Shown: piece after piece, positions 49,912-59,737 of the stretch
Position numbering within the stretch: position 1 is the first letter of the stretch
How the letters are laid out: each line of letters begins with the position of its first letter
Assembly: GCA_963764825.1 (NCBI GenBank)
Contig: CAVXUA010000016.1
Coordinates: forward strand, 310,001-374,000
Source of the DNA: JAZGGS01 sp963764825
GTDB lineage: Bacteria; Bacteroidota; Ignavibacteria; Ignavibacteriales; Ignavibacteriaceae
Direction of reading: 5' to 3'
Length of the DNA stretch: 64,000 nt
Translations under genes and position numbers: made by a program
Notes under the pieces: model-generated
The model's input: only the letters and a program-made list of their open reading frames with translations
The model's database searches: none
Told to the model about the DNA's origin: nothing

Positions 49912-51686
49912 TTATCTTACTTCCGATAATATTTTATAAAATTCTTCTGCATTTACAAAGCCGGTAATCCTGTTCATCTCTTCACCAGACGAGCTGAGGA
50001 ACAGTACAGTCGGAACTCCTACAATTTTATATTTTTCTCTAAGTGCTTCAACTTCAGGAGAAAGTGATTTTGTTAAATCAGCTTTGTAAGTATCAAATTC
50101 CTTTGAAAGTTCTATCACTTTGGGATCTGTGAATGTAAGAGCATCAAGTTCCTTACAAGGGATGCACCAATCTGCATAAAAGTCAATTACCACTCCCCTG
50201 CTGCTAATGTTTGAAACAGCTTCCTCAGAATATAGCTTCCACTCCACGGATTTTGTATCAGATGGAATTAGAGAATAAACAGCCACAGCAATTATTACAA
50301 AAGCAAAGAGTGTCTTAAAAATTCTGAATCCCAATATTTTATTTGCAGATTTTTCGAAGAGGAGCAAGTATAAACCAGCTACAATCATAAATATTGGCAA
50401 AACATATTCGGAAATTTCTTTTGGCAGCAACGGAAGCAAAAAGTATAATGCCATTCCAACAAGTAAAATTCCAAAAATATGTTTAACAGAGTCCATCCAT
50501 TCTCCTGCGCGTGGAAGATTTTTAATCTTACCAGAAAAAATTGCCAGGAAGAGATAAGGAAATCCTAAACCGAGTGCGAGGACAAAAAACATAAGGAATC
50601 CAAAATATGGATCTTGTTTTGTTGCTACATAAGTTACAAGACCTAGAACAAAAGGACCAATACAAGGAGCGGCAACAATTCCCATTGTTAAACCCATAAA
50701 GAATGCACCGAACATTCCTGCTTTCGCACCACCTGCTTTAGCAACCATTGAATCAGGAAGCTTAAACTCGTAAACACCGAACATACTCAATGAGAGCCCC
50801 AAAAGAATCGCAACAACTATTAATATTACAATTGGATTTTGAAGCAGTGCACCAAAAATTGCACCGCTAAGAGCTGTAACCACACCAATTATAGAATAAG
50901 TAGCAGCCATTCCCAGCATAAATAGCAGACCCATCATAGCTAATCTTCCGGTGCTTCCTTCGCTTTGTCCTCCAAAATATCCAATAGTAATTGGAATAAG
51001 CGGGTAAACACAAGGAGTAAGATTTAATGCAAGTCCGCCAACAAAAACAAAAAGTAAACCAATAATTAATCCATTACTTTCTAATGCATCAGAAATAGGA
51101 TCGGAACTATCCTTCTTCTATTTCAGCGACTGAGGTTGTAACACTAAGATCTATCTTTTCAAATATTTCCTGGTTTACCTGGTTTACAACTTCTCTTTTA
51201 TCTGCAACCACAACTGTTATAGTATCAGCTACATAATTTGGTGCAAGGCAGCTCATATCGTTACACGCCTGGTAATTCAATTCAACAATTAGCTGGTATA
51301 CACCCGGTTCAAGGTTTTCGTTAACTTCTACTATAGCACCGAATAAAACTTTTCCTTCCCAAACAGAGAGCGGAGTCATCTGAAAATGCCAAATTAAAAT
51401 CGTGCGGCTCAGGGTAGGCAACTTTTTGCAATGTAAAGTTGGGATTTTCCGGTAACACAACTTCTGTAGGTATAAGATAATCATCATATGGTTTGTGAGA
51501 ATTTATATGCCAGCTTTCTTTAACATCTATTTCAATTGCTATTTTAAATTCACTGCTCGTATATACTTTATCAAATGATTGATAAGTTTTAATTTTAATA
51601 AGATCTTCCTGCATTCCAAACTGGCTGAACGCCTGTGTTGAAGCAAGTAAAAAGAACATCACCAAAAGAACTATGATTTTTTTCAT
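49912..51686 (-). CDS. dsbD: Thiol:disulfide interchange protein DsbD, two frame breaks
   Basis: About 590 residues when frames are joined. A signal peptide (VMFFLLASTQAFSQ) leads the N-terminal domain, with NDMSCLAPNY supplying a redox Cys; a break lies near 51385 (HDFNLAFSDD joins LSVWEGKVLFG). A second break near 51112 leads into DPISDALESNGLI. Then come the membrane domain (NLTPCVYPLIPITIGYFGGQ, LFMLGMAATYSI, VAAPCIGPFVLG, with the paired Cys) and a C-terminal thioredoxin domain with DWCIPCKELD. DsbD carries electrons from cytosolic thioredoxin to the periplasm for disulfide reduction and cytochrome c maturation. Confidence 0.87.
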
Positions 51687-51708
51687 TCTTAAATCATCCT
51701 ATGTATAA

Positions 51709-53346
51709 TTAATTTCTCCACTTCTGCACGATTGGGAATCGCCTGCCATATCCGAACGCTTTACGCGAAACTTTAAGTGCAGGAGCTGCTTGTTTTCTTT
51801 TAAATTCATTGATATCAACTAACCTGAGAATTTTATCAACTAATTTATTATCACCAATTACTTCAGATATTTCATTGAATTCTTTGTTCTCCTCAAGATA
51901 CATTTTTAATATTTTATCAAGAAGTTCGTAAGGAGGCAGAAAATCCTGATCCTTTTGATTAGGGCTAAGTTCTGCCGAAGGAGCTTTCTCAATAATTACC
52001 TGTGGAATTATTTCTTCATTCCGGTTTATATAATTTGCAATCCGGTAAACATCTGTTTTATAAATATCAGCTAAAACAGCTAGTCCGCCACACATATCTC
52101 CATACAGCGTACAGTAACCAACGGACATTTCTGATTTATTACCTGTTGCTAAAAGTAGGTGATTTTCATTGTTTGAATAAGCCATCAAATAGATACCTCG
52201 CACTCTTGCCTGCAGGTTTTCTTTAGTAATATTGTTAAGATTATTTATAAATGATGAAGTAATAGCATCAAGTGTTTTATCAACAACCGGCTGGATTGAA
52301 ACATTATTAGAAGAAATTCCAAGCTTGCTAATTAATTTTTCGGAATCGGTAATACTCCCTTCGCTTGAATATTCAGAAGGCATCATAATAACGTGAACGT
52401 TTTCCTTACCGATTGCCTGAACAGCAATATAAGTTACCAAGGCCGAATCCATTCCACCACTTAAACCAACAACTATTTTATTGAAGTTAAGTTTATTGCA
52501 ATATTCCTTCACTCCAAAAATGAGTGCATTCAAAACTTCTTCTTCAAATATTCCTTCAGATTCATTTGGAATTATTTCATTTGATTTCGTATCGAAAATT
52601 ATAAAATCTTCTTCGTACGCTTTACCAAGTGCAGTTAAATTTCCTTTGCTGTTAAGGCACATACTTGCACCATCAAAAACCAGATCTGTATGAGCACCAA
52701 CACTGCAAACATAAGCCAGCGGAAGTTTATCCTCTTTACATAAAATTGAGAGCATTTCCATGCGCTCTTTTCTTTTTCCATATGAATAAGGACTTGCAGA
52801 AATGTTTAATAGAATTGTTGCTCCTTTATCAACAAGCTCTTTAACCGGGTCGGTATGATATCTTCTTTTGTACCAGTAATCTGCATCGTTCCAAATATCT
52901 TCACAAACGGATATTCCTAACTTTTCACCTTTAAACTCATGCACAAAAACTTCTTTGGCAGGTTCAAAGTATCTCATCTCATCAAAGACATCATAATTTG
53001 GGATTAAAGATTTCGGCTGGATGAACTGAACTTTTCCGTTGTAACAAAGTACAGCAGAGTTATGGATATTAGTTCCAACCAGGTCATCATCTTCTGTTAC
53101 TGCACCAAAGAGAAGACCCGTATCGCTGGTTTGCGAAGCAAGCTCATTTATTCTTTCACATACGGCATTTCGAAATTCAGATTTTTCAACAAGGTCTCGA
53201 GGAGGGTATCCAACAAGGGCGAGTTCAGGAAAGATTACCAAATCAACATTAGCATTCGTTGCCTTTTTGTAGCCATCTGATATCTTATTTTTATTATAAT
53301 CTAAGTCGCCGATTATTGTGTTAATCTGGCAAAGGGCTATTTTCAT
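51709..53346 (-). CDS. nadE: Glutamine-dependent NAD+ synthetase
   Basis: A protein of 545 residues. The N-terminal nitrilase-like amidase has FPELALVGYPPRD (Glu), PKSLIPNYDVFDEMRYF (Lys) and GISVCEDIW (Cys), completing the Glu-Lys-Cys triad. The C-terminal synthetase has GLSGGMDSALVTYIAV, the ATP pyrophosphatase loop, ATGNKSEMSVGYCTLYGD and PSAELSPNQKDQD. It amidates nicotinic acid adenine dinucleotide with glutamine. Intact. Upstream sits the TTACCG repeat region at 53413-53481. Confidence 0.95.
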   Translation of the reverse strand: MKIALCQINTIIGDLDYNKNKISDGYKKATNANVDLVIFPELALVGYPPRDLVEKSEFRNAVCERINELASQTSDTGLLFGAVTEDDDLVGTNIHNSAVLCYNGKVQFIQPKSLIPNYDVFDEMRYFEPAKEVFVHEFKGEKLGISVCEDIWNDADYWYKRRYHTDPVKELVDKGATILLNISASPYSYGKRKERMEMLSILCKEDKLPLAYVCSVGAHTDLVFDGASMCLNSKGNLTALGKAYEEDFIIFDTKSNEIIPNESEGIFEEEVLNALIFGVKEYCNKLNFNKIVVGLSGGMDSALVTYIAVQAIGKENVHVIMMPSEYSSEGSITDSEKLISKLGISSNNVSIQPVVDKTLDAITSSFINNLNNITKENLQARVRGIYLMAYSNNENHLLLATGNKSEMSVGYCTLYGDMCGGLAVLADIYKTDVYRIANYINRNEEIIPQVIIEKAPSAELSPNQKDQDFLPPYELLDKILKMYLEENKEFNEISEVIGDNKLVDKILRLVDINEFKRKQAAPALKVSRKAFGYGRRFPIVQKWRN

Positions 53347-53412
53347 AATCCAAAAATTTTAATTGTGTAATATAACACTAGTTGCTAATTCACCAAAATT
53401 CAGTCTAATAAC

Positions 53413-53481
53413 TTTTTACCGAAGTTTATTCGGTAAAAATCAGTTTCCATTAACCGGTAATTCTCGCTGGTTACCGATTAA
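53413..53481. promoter_or_regulatory. Two adjacent inverted repeats sharing the TTACCG half-site
   Basis: Inverted repeat 1 (53413-53439) is TTTTTACCGAA and TTCGGTAAAAA around GTTTA, a perfect 11-bp match. Inverted repeat 2 (53450-53481) is TTAACCGGTAA and TTACCGATTAA with one mismatch. All four arms hold TTACCG or CGGTAA. It lies between divergent nadE and the PspC gene, so it may be an operator controlling one or both, or a bidirectional hairpin. Confidence 0.45.
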
Positions 53482-53572
53482 TTAACACCATACATAATAA
53501 TAAAAGTGGAAATGTAAAAAAATCTTATTTATTAGAGATTGAATTTAAATAATTTTTTTACTGGAGCTTATC

Positions 53573-54061
53573 ATGGCAAAGAAACTATATAGGTCAACAA
53601 CAGACAAGATGTTAGGTGGAATTGCGGGTGGACTAGCTGAATATTTTGATATTGATTCCACATTAATCAGGGTATTATTTATCCTTACAGTTTTTTTGGG
53701 CGGTGGAGGAATCATTGCTTATATCATCCTCTGGATATTCGTAACCGAGAGACCTTTTATTGTTACCCCCGGACCTGCTCCAACAGATCCCGGAGAGCGA
53801 AGCGATGCGCAGGATAAGCCTGGAAGTGAAACCGGTTCATCCAATAATTATTTTACTGCTTATCAAAAAATGTTTGATGAGCAGAAAAAGAACAGGGCTA
53901 TGTGGGGCGGAACTATACTAATTTTATTGGGAGGTTTGTTTTTACTAGATAACTTTTTACCGAGATTCGATTTTGGTGATTTCTGGCCGCTCATATTAAT
54001 TGGTATTGGTGCTGGTTTGCTTATAAATGCAAAAAATAAACAACAACTTAAGAGATATTAA
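53573..54061 (+). CDS. PspC-domain membrane protein
   Basis: A protein of 162 residues. The N-terminal PspC domain reads KLYRSTTDKMLGGIAGGLAEYF, IDSTLIRVLFILTVFLGGGGIIAYIILWI with one membrane helix. A linker and a second region with two helices (GGTILILLGGLFLLDN, FWPLILIGIGAGLLI) follow, similar to LiaF/DUF5668-type segments. PspC proteins sense envelope stress in other bacteria. The gene runs two bases into the next, whose product has a toastrack-like domain. Intact. Confidence 0.83.
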   Translation: MAKKLYRSTTDKMLGGIAGGLAEYFDIDSTLIRVLFILTVFLGGGGIIAYIILWIFVTERPFIVTPGPAPTDPGERSDAQDKPGSETGSSNNYFTAYQKMFDEQKKNRAMWGGTILILLGGLFLLDNFLPRFDFGDFWPLILIGIGAGLLINAKNKQQLKRY

Positions 54062-54062
54062 A

Positions 54063-54984
54063 ATGAAAACATCACACATATTCTGGGGAACCTTGTTTAT
54101 AGTTTTGGGTTTGCTAATTCTTGTAAATAATTTTACCGCAATTTTTATGGATTGGGGAACTCATATGGAAATTGTGGCCTGCTGCAATTATCTTGCTTGG
54201 TATATCTATGTTAATAAAAGATAAATTAGGTAAGGGAGTGGTTGCAGGTGTTGCGGCTCTTATCATAGCAGTTTCAGTTTTCGCTACATTTAAAACAACA
54301 TCACATTTTATTCACGATGATTTTTCAATAGTTTTTGATGAGCTGGATGATGGTGAATTTGAAATTACTGAATATAAAGAAGCATTTGATACAACTATAA
54401 CCAAAGCATTCCTAGAATTTGATGCAGGCGCAGGTTCATTTAATGTTAAGGATACTACCCACCAGCTTATTACGATGAAAACGGAAGGTATAAAAGATAA
54501 TTATAAGTTAAAAAGATTTGATTCTGACAGAAGTTCAAAAATTCAGTTTTCGATGAAACATACCAGGTTTAGAATTGGCGGGAGAAATTATAAAAACAAG
54601 GTGGATATTTCTTTAAATGGCAATCCGGTATGGGATTTGGAATTTGATATAGGTGCCGCATCAGTTAAACTTGATCTAACTCCTTATAAAATAAATGATC
54701 TAAATATAGATATGGGTGCTGCAGCGTTAGATGTAAGGTTGGGAGATTTAAATGATGAAACAAAGTTGATATTGATGCAGGTGCATCCGATATGGATCTA
54801 TTTTGTCCCCGAAGGTTCGGGTTGCCAGATTAAAACAGATGTTGCACTCTCATCAAAAAACTTTCATGGTTTTGAAAAGATAAAGAGTGACCTTTACCAG
54901 ACTTCAAATTTTGAAGAAGCAGAAAAGAAAATTTATATTAAAATTGACTGCGGAGTTTCTTCAATTAATGTGAGGAGATACTAA
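54063..54984 (+). CDS. LiaF-like envelope-stress protein with toastrack domain, frame-broken
   Basis: From ATG 54063: SHIFWGTLFIVLGLLILVNNF (helix), a break near 54165, then LWPAAIILLGISMLI and VVAGVAALIIAVSVFATF helices, then a beta-rich domain with repeated FDAGAGSFNVKD, FDIGAASVKLDL and IDMGAAALDVRLGDL, the right-handed beta-helix toastrack pattern of LiaF. Inside this domain 54761-54804 reads in a wrong frame: one base restored in ACAAAG and one removed in TTTT gives KVDIDAGASDMD, matching the repeat. About 306 residues. Probable partner of the PspC protein in sensing envelope stress. Confidence 0.78.
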
Positions 54985-55040
54985 GTTATTTTAAGTTGCC
55001 ATGATCTTTCCGTTCGCCGGAGCGGAAAAGTCGTGGCTAC

Positions 55041-55382
55041 TCATTTAATCTTTGGAACCCACAAATGCTTCTCTAAAATTACGCATCCTTTTTCATCAAA
55101 TTCTACTCCTTCAGATCTAAGCAGGTCTTCCATCAAATTTGGATCGCCAAAATGTACTTTACCTGTTAGAGCACCAAACCTGTTTACAACTCTGTGCGCG
55201 GGAATATCATGTCCGCAGCCATTTAAAGCCCATCCAACAGTTCTTGCAGCAGATTTAATTCCGCAAACTTCAGCTATATGCCCGTACGTTGTAACTTTCC
55301 CATAGGGAATTTTTTTAGCTACTCTATATACTTTGTTAAAGAAATCTGTTTTTTTGCTTTTAGTATTGTTCTTCATTTGCAA
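55041..55382 (-). CDS. Alkyltransferase-like protein (MGMT family without the acceptor Cys)
   Basis: A protein of 113 residues of the MGMT DNA-binding family: FFNKVYRVAKKIPYGKVTTYGHIAEVCG, ARTVGWALNGCGHDIPAHRVVN and FGALTGKVHFG. The usual PCHRV active site reads PAHRV, so the methyl-accepting Cys is replaced by Ala. Such ATL proteins flag O6-alkylguanine lesions for nucleotide excision repair rather than repair them directly. Intact. Convergent with nothing near; head-to-head with the GDPD gene. Confidence 0.88.
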   Translation of the reverse strand: MQMKNNTKSKKTDFFNKVYRVAKKIPYGKVTTYGHIAEVCGIKSAARTVGWALNGCGHDIPAHRVVNRFGALTGKVHFGDPNLMEDLLRSEGVEFDEKGCVILEKHLWVPKIK

Positions 55383-55443
55383 TTAGAGCATAATAAAAAT
55401 ATTTTCAATTATAAAATCTCAATTAAGTTAGTTTCATACAAGT

Positions 55444-56445
55444 TTGAAAAGAAAATTAAAATATGTAATCCTCTGGATAATAGAGTTATTCAGATTCTGT
55501 CCATCAATAAAAAGAAATATTGACAGGCAACAGCTTTTCCTTATTTGCGGGCATCGCGGTTCACCTGTAAATGAACCGGAGAATACAATTCCCTCTTTTG
55601 AAAGAGCTTTGCGTGAGGGTGTAAATTCAGTTGAGATTGATCTATGTGTTACAAAAGATAATGAAGTTATTCTTTGGCACGATTGGAATCCTGATGAGCT
55701 AGTTTCGCTGATAAGAGAGACCGGTTTTGAACCAGAAGTAAGTTACAAGCCTGATTTCCCTCCACTATTTACTGAGCTGCGAAAAAAGATAAGCGAACTA
55801 AACCTTGATACTTTCAGAGAAAATTATAACTACGTTAAGAAAGGAGAAAGTGAATCTGTTAATGCTCACATTCCCACATTTGAAGAATTTGTAAAGTGGG
55901 TCGCTGATAAAGATAAAATAAAATATGTTTATTTAGATATTAAAGTTCCAGATGATGAAAAAGAATTATTTCTTGTTATTCTTGATAAACTTGATGAACT
56001 AAAGAAGAAATACAATCCATCCTGCAATTTTATTGTGGAAACTTTTAGCAAGGAAGTTCTTAAAACTGGTAAAAGCAAATATCCCGATTTAATTTACTGC
56101 CTTGATGTAATGCTTCCTCCGGGACTAATCTTTATTCCTCGATTGCACAGCAGCATTAAACTTGCTGTACTGAATAATAATCCCGTTGCGCTGGTCCTTC
56201 GCCCAAGGAAAATTACAATTGCAAACTGGATGACTTACAGACGTGTAATTCGCTTTGATGTTAGAAAAAGAAAGCAGCATAATAAAAAATCCTCATTAAG
56301 AAAAATTGAATTCCTTTTTGGCTGCACGATAAATGACAAAAAAGAAATGGAATGCCTGATTAGAAAAGGAATTAATGGAATGCAAACCGATTATCCGCGA
56401 AGATTAACTGATTTGGCAAAACAGTTTGAGTTAAAGAGATCTTAA
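55444..56445 (+). CDS. Glycerophosphodiester phosphodiesterase
   Basis: A protein of 333 residues with an N-terminal stretch that may be a weak membrane anchor (KYVILWIIELFRFC) and the GDPD catalytic motifs: GHRGSPVNEPENTIPSFERAL, SVEIDLCVTKDNEVILWHDWNPD (metal Glu, Asp and the His), then YVYLDIKVP. It hydrolyses glycerophosphodiesters to glycerol-3-phosphate and an alcohol. A long insert after the WHDWN motif (about residues 85-140) is unusual. Its end overlaps the convergent prfB stop by four bases. Confidence 0.87.
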   Translation: MKRKLKYVILWIIELFRFCPSIKRNIDRQQLFLICGHRGSPVNEPENTIPSFERALREGVNSVEIDLCVTKDNEVILWHDWNPDELVSLIRETGFEPEVSYKPDFPPLFTELRKKISELNLDTFRENYNYVKKGESESVNAHIPTFEEFVKWVADKDKIKYVYLDIKVPDDEKELFLVILDKLDELKKKYNPSCNFIVETFSKEVLKTGKSKYPDLIYCLDVMLPPGLIFIPRLHSSIKLAVLNNNPVALVLRPRKITIANWMTYRRVIRFDVRKRKQHNKKSSLRKIEFLFGCTINDKKEMECLIRKGINGMQTDYPRRLTDLAKQFELKRS

Positions 56446-57545
56446 TTACCAGAAAATTTTAATAGATATGCTTTAATAAAAAGATTTATTTCTCCATCCA
56501 TCACTGCCTGCGTGTTTGATGTTTCTTCATTTGTGCGATGATCTTTAACCATATTATAAGGATGAAAAACATAAGAGCGAATCTGGCTTCCCCACTCTAT
56601 TTTCATTTTACTCTTTTCAACTTCATCAATTTCTGCATTTGTTTTTCCAGTTCTAGTCTGATATAGCTTTGATTTTAATAATTTCATTGCATTTGTTCTA
56701 TTCTGCATTTGCGATCTTTCACTCTGGCATGCAGCTACCAATTTTGTGGGTAAATGAGTAATTCTTACAGCAGTTTCAACTTTGTTAACATTTTGTCCTC
56801 CCTTTCCTCCTGATCTGTAAGTATCAATTCGAAGATCAGCAGGATTAACTTCAATTTCAATTGTATCATCAACTTCAGGAATAACAAATACTGAGGCAAA
56901 AGATGTATGTCTTCTTTTATTTGAATCGAAAGGAGAAATGCGAACCAAACGATGCACACCGTTTTCTGCTTTTAAATATCCATAAGCAAAATCACCAGTT
57001 ACTTCAACGGTTGCACTTTTTATTCCTGCGCCATCTCCATCAAGTACATCAAGTAAAGTCATTTTATAATTATTCTGTTCACCCCATCTTAAATACATTC
57101 TAAAAAGCATATCAGCCCAATCCTGCGCTTCCGTTCCTCCTGCGCCCGAATGAATTGTCAAAATGCAATTTCGTTCATCATCTTTTCCGCTGAGCATGTT
57201 TTTAAACTCTGCATCTGAAACTGATTTTTCCAAAGCATCTAATTCATTCCTGATATCATCGGCAAATGATTCATCTTCTTCCATTGCGGCAAGTTCGATA
57301 ATTTCGGATGTATCACTTCCCTTCTTATCAACATTTTGCCAGAGTTTCACCCAGTGTTCGAGTGATTTAATTTGTTGTAAAATTTTTTGTGCAGCTTTTT
57401 GATCATTCCAGAAAGATGGCGCTTCAGTTCGATTTGTTAGTTCTTTTATCTTGTGAAAGTTTTCCTATCAACATCAAAGATACCCCCGAAGATTTTCAAT
57501 TCTATTTTGGTAAGTTTTTAATTCTTTTAATTCTTCATCATACAT
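56442..57545 (-). CDS. prfB: Peptide chain release factor 2, with programmed +1 frameshift and one extra break
   Basis: From ATG 57545 a 23-codon lead frame reads MYDEELKELKTYQNRIENLRG then TAT CTT TGA. The site CGG GGG TAT CTT TGA (57488-57474) is the classic RF2 autoregulatory slip site. After +1 slipping GAT GTT GAT AGG gives DVDRK. A second break near 57457 (about one missing base in AAAACTTTCAC) precedes HKIKELTNRTEAPSFWNDQ and the rest. The C-terminal part has the anticodon SPF (RISPFDSNKR) and GGQ (SGGKGGQNVNK). About 367 residues. Reads UGA and UAA. Confidence 0.92.
57474..57488 (-). promoter_or_regulatory. RF2 programmed frameshift site
   Basis: Minus-strand CGG GGG TAT CTT TGA at codon 24 of prfB. 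A GGGGG stimulator sits three bases before the slippery CTT, as in E. coli AGGGGGTATCTTTGA. Low RF2 lets the ribosome slip +1 past TGA and make more RF2. Confidence 0.93.
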
Positions 57546-57551
57546 TTTAAA

Positions 57552-57869
57552 TTATTCCTCTATTTCAATTTCCATTCTTAACAATGCTGCAGCAAGAGTT
57601 TTACCCTGTGCATCGTGCTTTAATGAAACAGTCCCGCCGCCGCCAAGTGTGTTGTGTAAAAGAAAATTCAATGCTCTTAAATTGGGTAACTCAAATCTTT
57701 CAACTTCACCATGGCAAATTCCTTCAAAATGTTTTTTAACTCTCTCAGCAGTTAAATATTTTTTAATAATTTCATAACCTTTATCATCATAAGCAATTAT
57801 GCCAATATTTGCAGCATCACCTTTATCTCCACTTCTTCCATGCGCAATGTCTATTAATTTTAATTTCAT
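57552..57869 (-). CDS. AtuA-like C-terminal domain protein
   Basis: A protein of 105 residues, starting with its ATG overlapping the AtuA stop by one base. KLIDIAHGRSGDKGDAANIGIIAYD and LHNTLGGGGTVSLKHDAQGKTLA match the small ferredoxin-fold domain that is fused to, or encoded beside, AtuA proteins in terpene utilisation. It should pair with the 57869-59238 product. Six bases separate it from prfB, so they may share a transcript. Intact. Confidence 0.82.
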   Translation of the reverse strand: MKLKLIDIAHGRSGDKGDAANIGIIAYDDKGYEIIKKYLTAERVKKHFEGICHGEVERFELPNLRALNFLLHNTLGGGGTVSLKHDAQGKTLAAALLRMEIEIEE

Positions 57870-59238
57870 TATTTCAACTCCAGAATTTTTACTTTAGGTT
57901 GAACAAAATCTTTTGGGAGAAGTGCAGGCCAATAAGCGATAACATCACTTGGTTTTGGTCTTCCGCCGGCAAAACCTGTTACACTTGGAGGACCTGTAAG
58001 TATTAATGGTGCAATTTCCTGAGCGAAGCGTGTAATTGTTTCCCGCTCTTGTGCTCTTACAGATACTCTAAGCATTATCTCATTTATATTATCCTCATCC
58101 ATTTCCTTTGCAAGGTTTCATGAGTGGCATTATAGCCAATAAATGCAGTTCTAATTTCATCAAAATTCAGGTTAAGATGTTTTAAGCGTTTTCTAAGAAT
58201 TCTATCTGCCTTTTGCGCTTTTGTTAAAGCATGAGGCCACGAATAGGTTAGCGAACCATGAGTGCTGTAGCCATTATGATATGAACAAGAAACCTTGTAA
58301 GAATCAGTTTCCGGTTTACCCTTTATATTAAATACTTTTACCCGGTTCTTGCCAACTTCTTCAATCTTAATTGATGTAAAATCTGCAATACAATCCGGGG
58401 TTATATAATCTTCCGGATTTCCGATTTCGTAAAGAAGTTGTTCTGCAACTGTGTTGAAACGAAACCTGTCCACCTGTGTTTTCGTGTTTCGTAATAATAA
58501 CCTCTCCATTTGGATAAGCTTCAGCAATCGGAAACCAATTTCTGTAAAATTTTCTATTGATTGCCAATCACCTAAAAAATTTCCACCAGTTGATTGTGCC
58601 CCGCATTCTAAAATATGCCCAGCAACAGTTCCTGCAGCCATTAAATCATAATTCTTTTTATCCCAACCAAATTCATAAATCATAGGAGCAAGAGTTAAAC
58701 CAGTATCAGTTGTTCTACCTGTAATAACAATATCGGCTCCTTTTTCTAGTGCTTCTACAATTGGCATAGCGCCAAAGTAAACATTTGCACTAACCATTTT
58801 ATCTTTATAACTAACAATAGAATCGCCTGATTCCATGTTATTCAATTCACAACCCTGTTCAATAATATCATCAAGGCAATCAATTATATTATCGCCAAGG
58901 ACTACAGCAATTTTAATCTTTTCAATATCTAGTTTAACAGCTTCAGCTAAAATTGCATCTGCGCAAGCAACAGGATTTACACCGCCACCATTTGTAATAA
59001 CTTTAATTCCCTTTTCTTTACAGACAGGAAGAATCTTTTTCATAAGTTCTGGAAGATCGCGCGCATAACCAAGTTTTGGATTCCGGTTCATCTGTTTTTG
59101 AAGGATTGACATAGTTACTTCTGCTAAGTAATCCATTACGAGATAATCTATATCTCCTTTTGTTACCTGGTGATAAGGCGCATCAATTAAATCTCCCCAA
59201 AATCCCTGCCCGGAAGCTATTCTGATCTTTTCTTTCAA
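57869..59238 (-). CDS. AtuA family (DUF1446) protein, frame broken near 58100 and with a compensated pair
   Basis: About 455 residues. The N-terminus reads KIRIASGQGFWGDLIDAP, then KVITNGGGVNPVACA and ADIVITGRTTDTGLTLAPMIYEFGW, the DUF1446 core. From 58537 to 58456 the open frame is a wrong frame; one base added near 58533 and one removed near 58460 restores PIAEAYPNGEVIITKHENTGG, a conserved AtuA stretch. A further break near 58100 joins THETLQ to EDNINEIMLRVSVRAQE and the end at 57869. AtuA is needed for acyclic terpene catabolism in Pseudomonas, though its chemistry is unknown. Confidence 0.82.
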
Positions 59239-59284
59239 TTATTTCTCCGATAAAGTGTAATCAAGATTGTGAGAATAAAAATAA

Positions 59285-59313
59285 AGGTATCTCATTATAA
59301 AAATAAGATACCT
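59285..59313 (-). terminator. Terminator after the DUF35 gene
   Basis: AGGTATCT pairs with AGATACCT around a 13-nt loop; TTATTTTTATT follows on the minus strand. It separates the HMG-CoA-synthase/thiolase/DUF35 unit from atuA. Confidence 0.65.
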
Positions 59314-59349
59314 CAATTTAGGAAGAATTAGAGAAAGGGGAAAGTCAGG

Positions 59350-59737
59350 CTATAAAATTGCTTTATAACCATAACAATGCAATCCTGATTTTCCTTCATC
59401 CTGTATTTTCCGGAAAACCATTTTAACTTTCTTTCCAATTTTCAGTTTTTCAAAATCAACTTCAGCAATTTGAGTTGTTAATCTAACACCATCTTTTAAT
59501 TCAACAATCCCAACAGCAAAAGGTGTTTGTAATGAAAAAATATCGGAAGCAACTCTAATTACTCGTAAAAGTTTTAATCTTACCTTCATCGCTAAGTCTT
59601 ATTATTTCAAATTCTTTCGATTTACATTTTGGACAAATCAATCTTGGTGGAAAACTAACCTTTCCGCAACCTTTACACTTTCCTGCTTCAAGACGGTAGC
59701 GTTGTGGTTTTTCCCTGTGATATCTTGGACTTATCAT
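59350..59737 (-). CDS. Zn-ribbon/OB-fold DUF35 protein, frame broken near 59575
   Basis: About 130 residues. ATG 59737 is preferred (ISPRYHREKPQRYRLEAGKCKGCGKVSFPPRLICPKCKS), with four Cys forming a zinc ribbon. The next frame holds the OB fold: ESTFAVGIV-like PFAVGIVELKDGVRLTTQIAEVD and KIGKKVKMVFRKI to the stop at 59350. In archaea DUF35 bridges acetoacetyl-CoA thiolase and HMG-CoA synthase and channels the intermediate. Here it follows those two genes, overlapping the thiolase by four bases. Confidence 0.84.
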
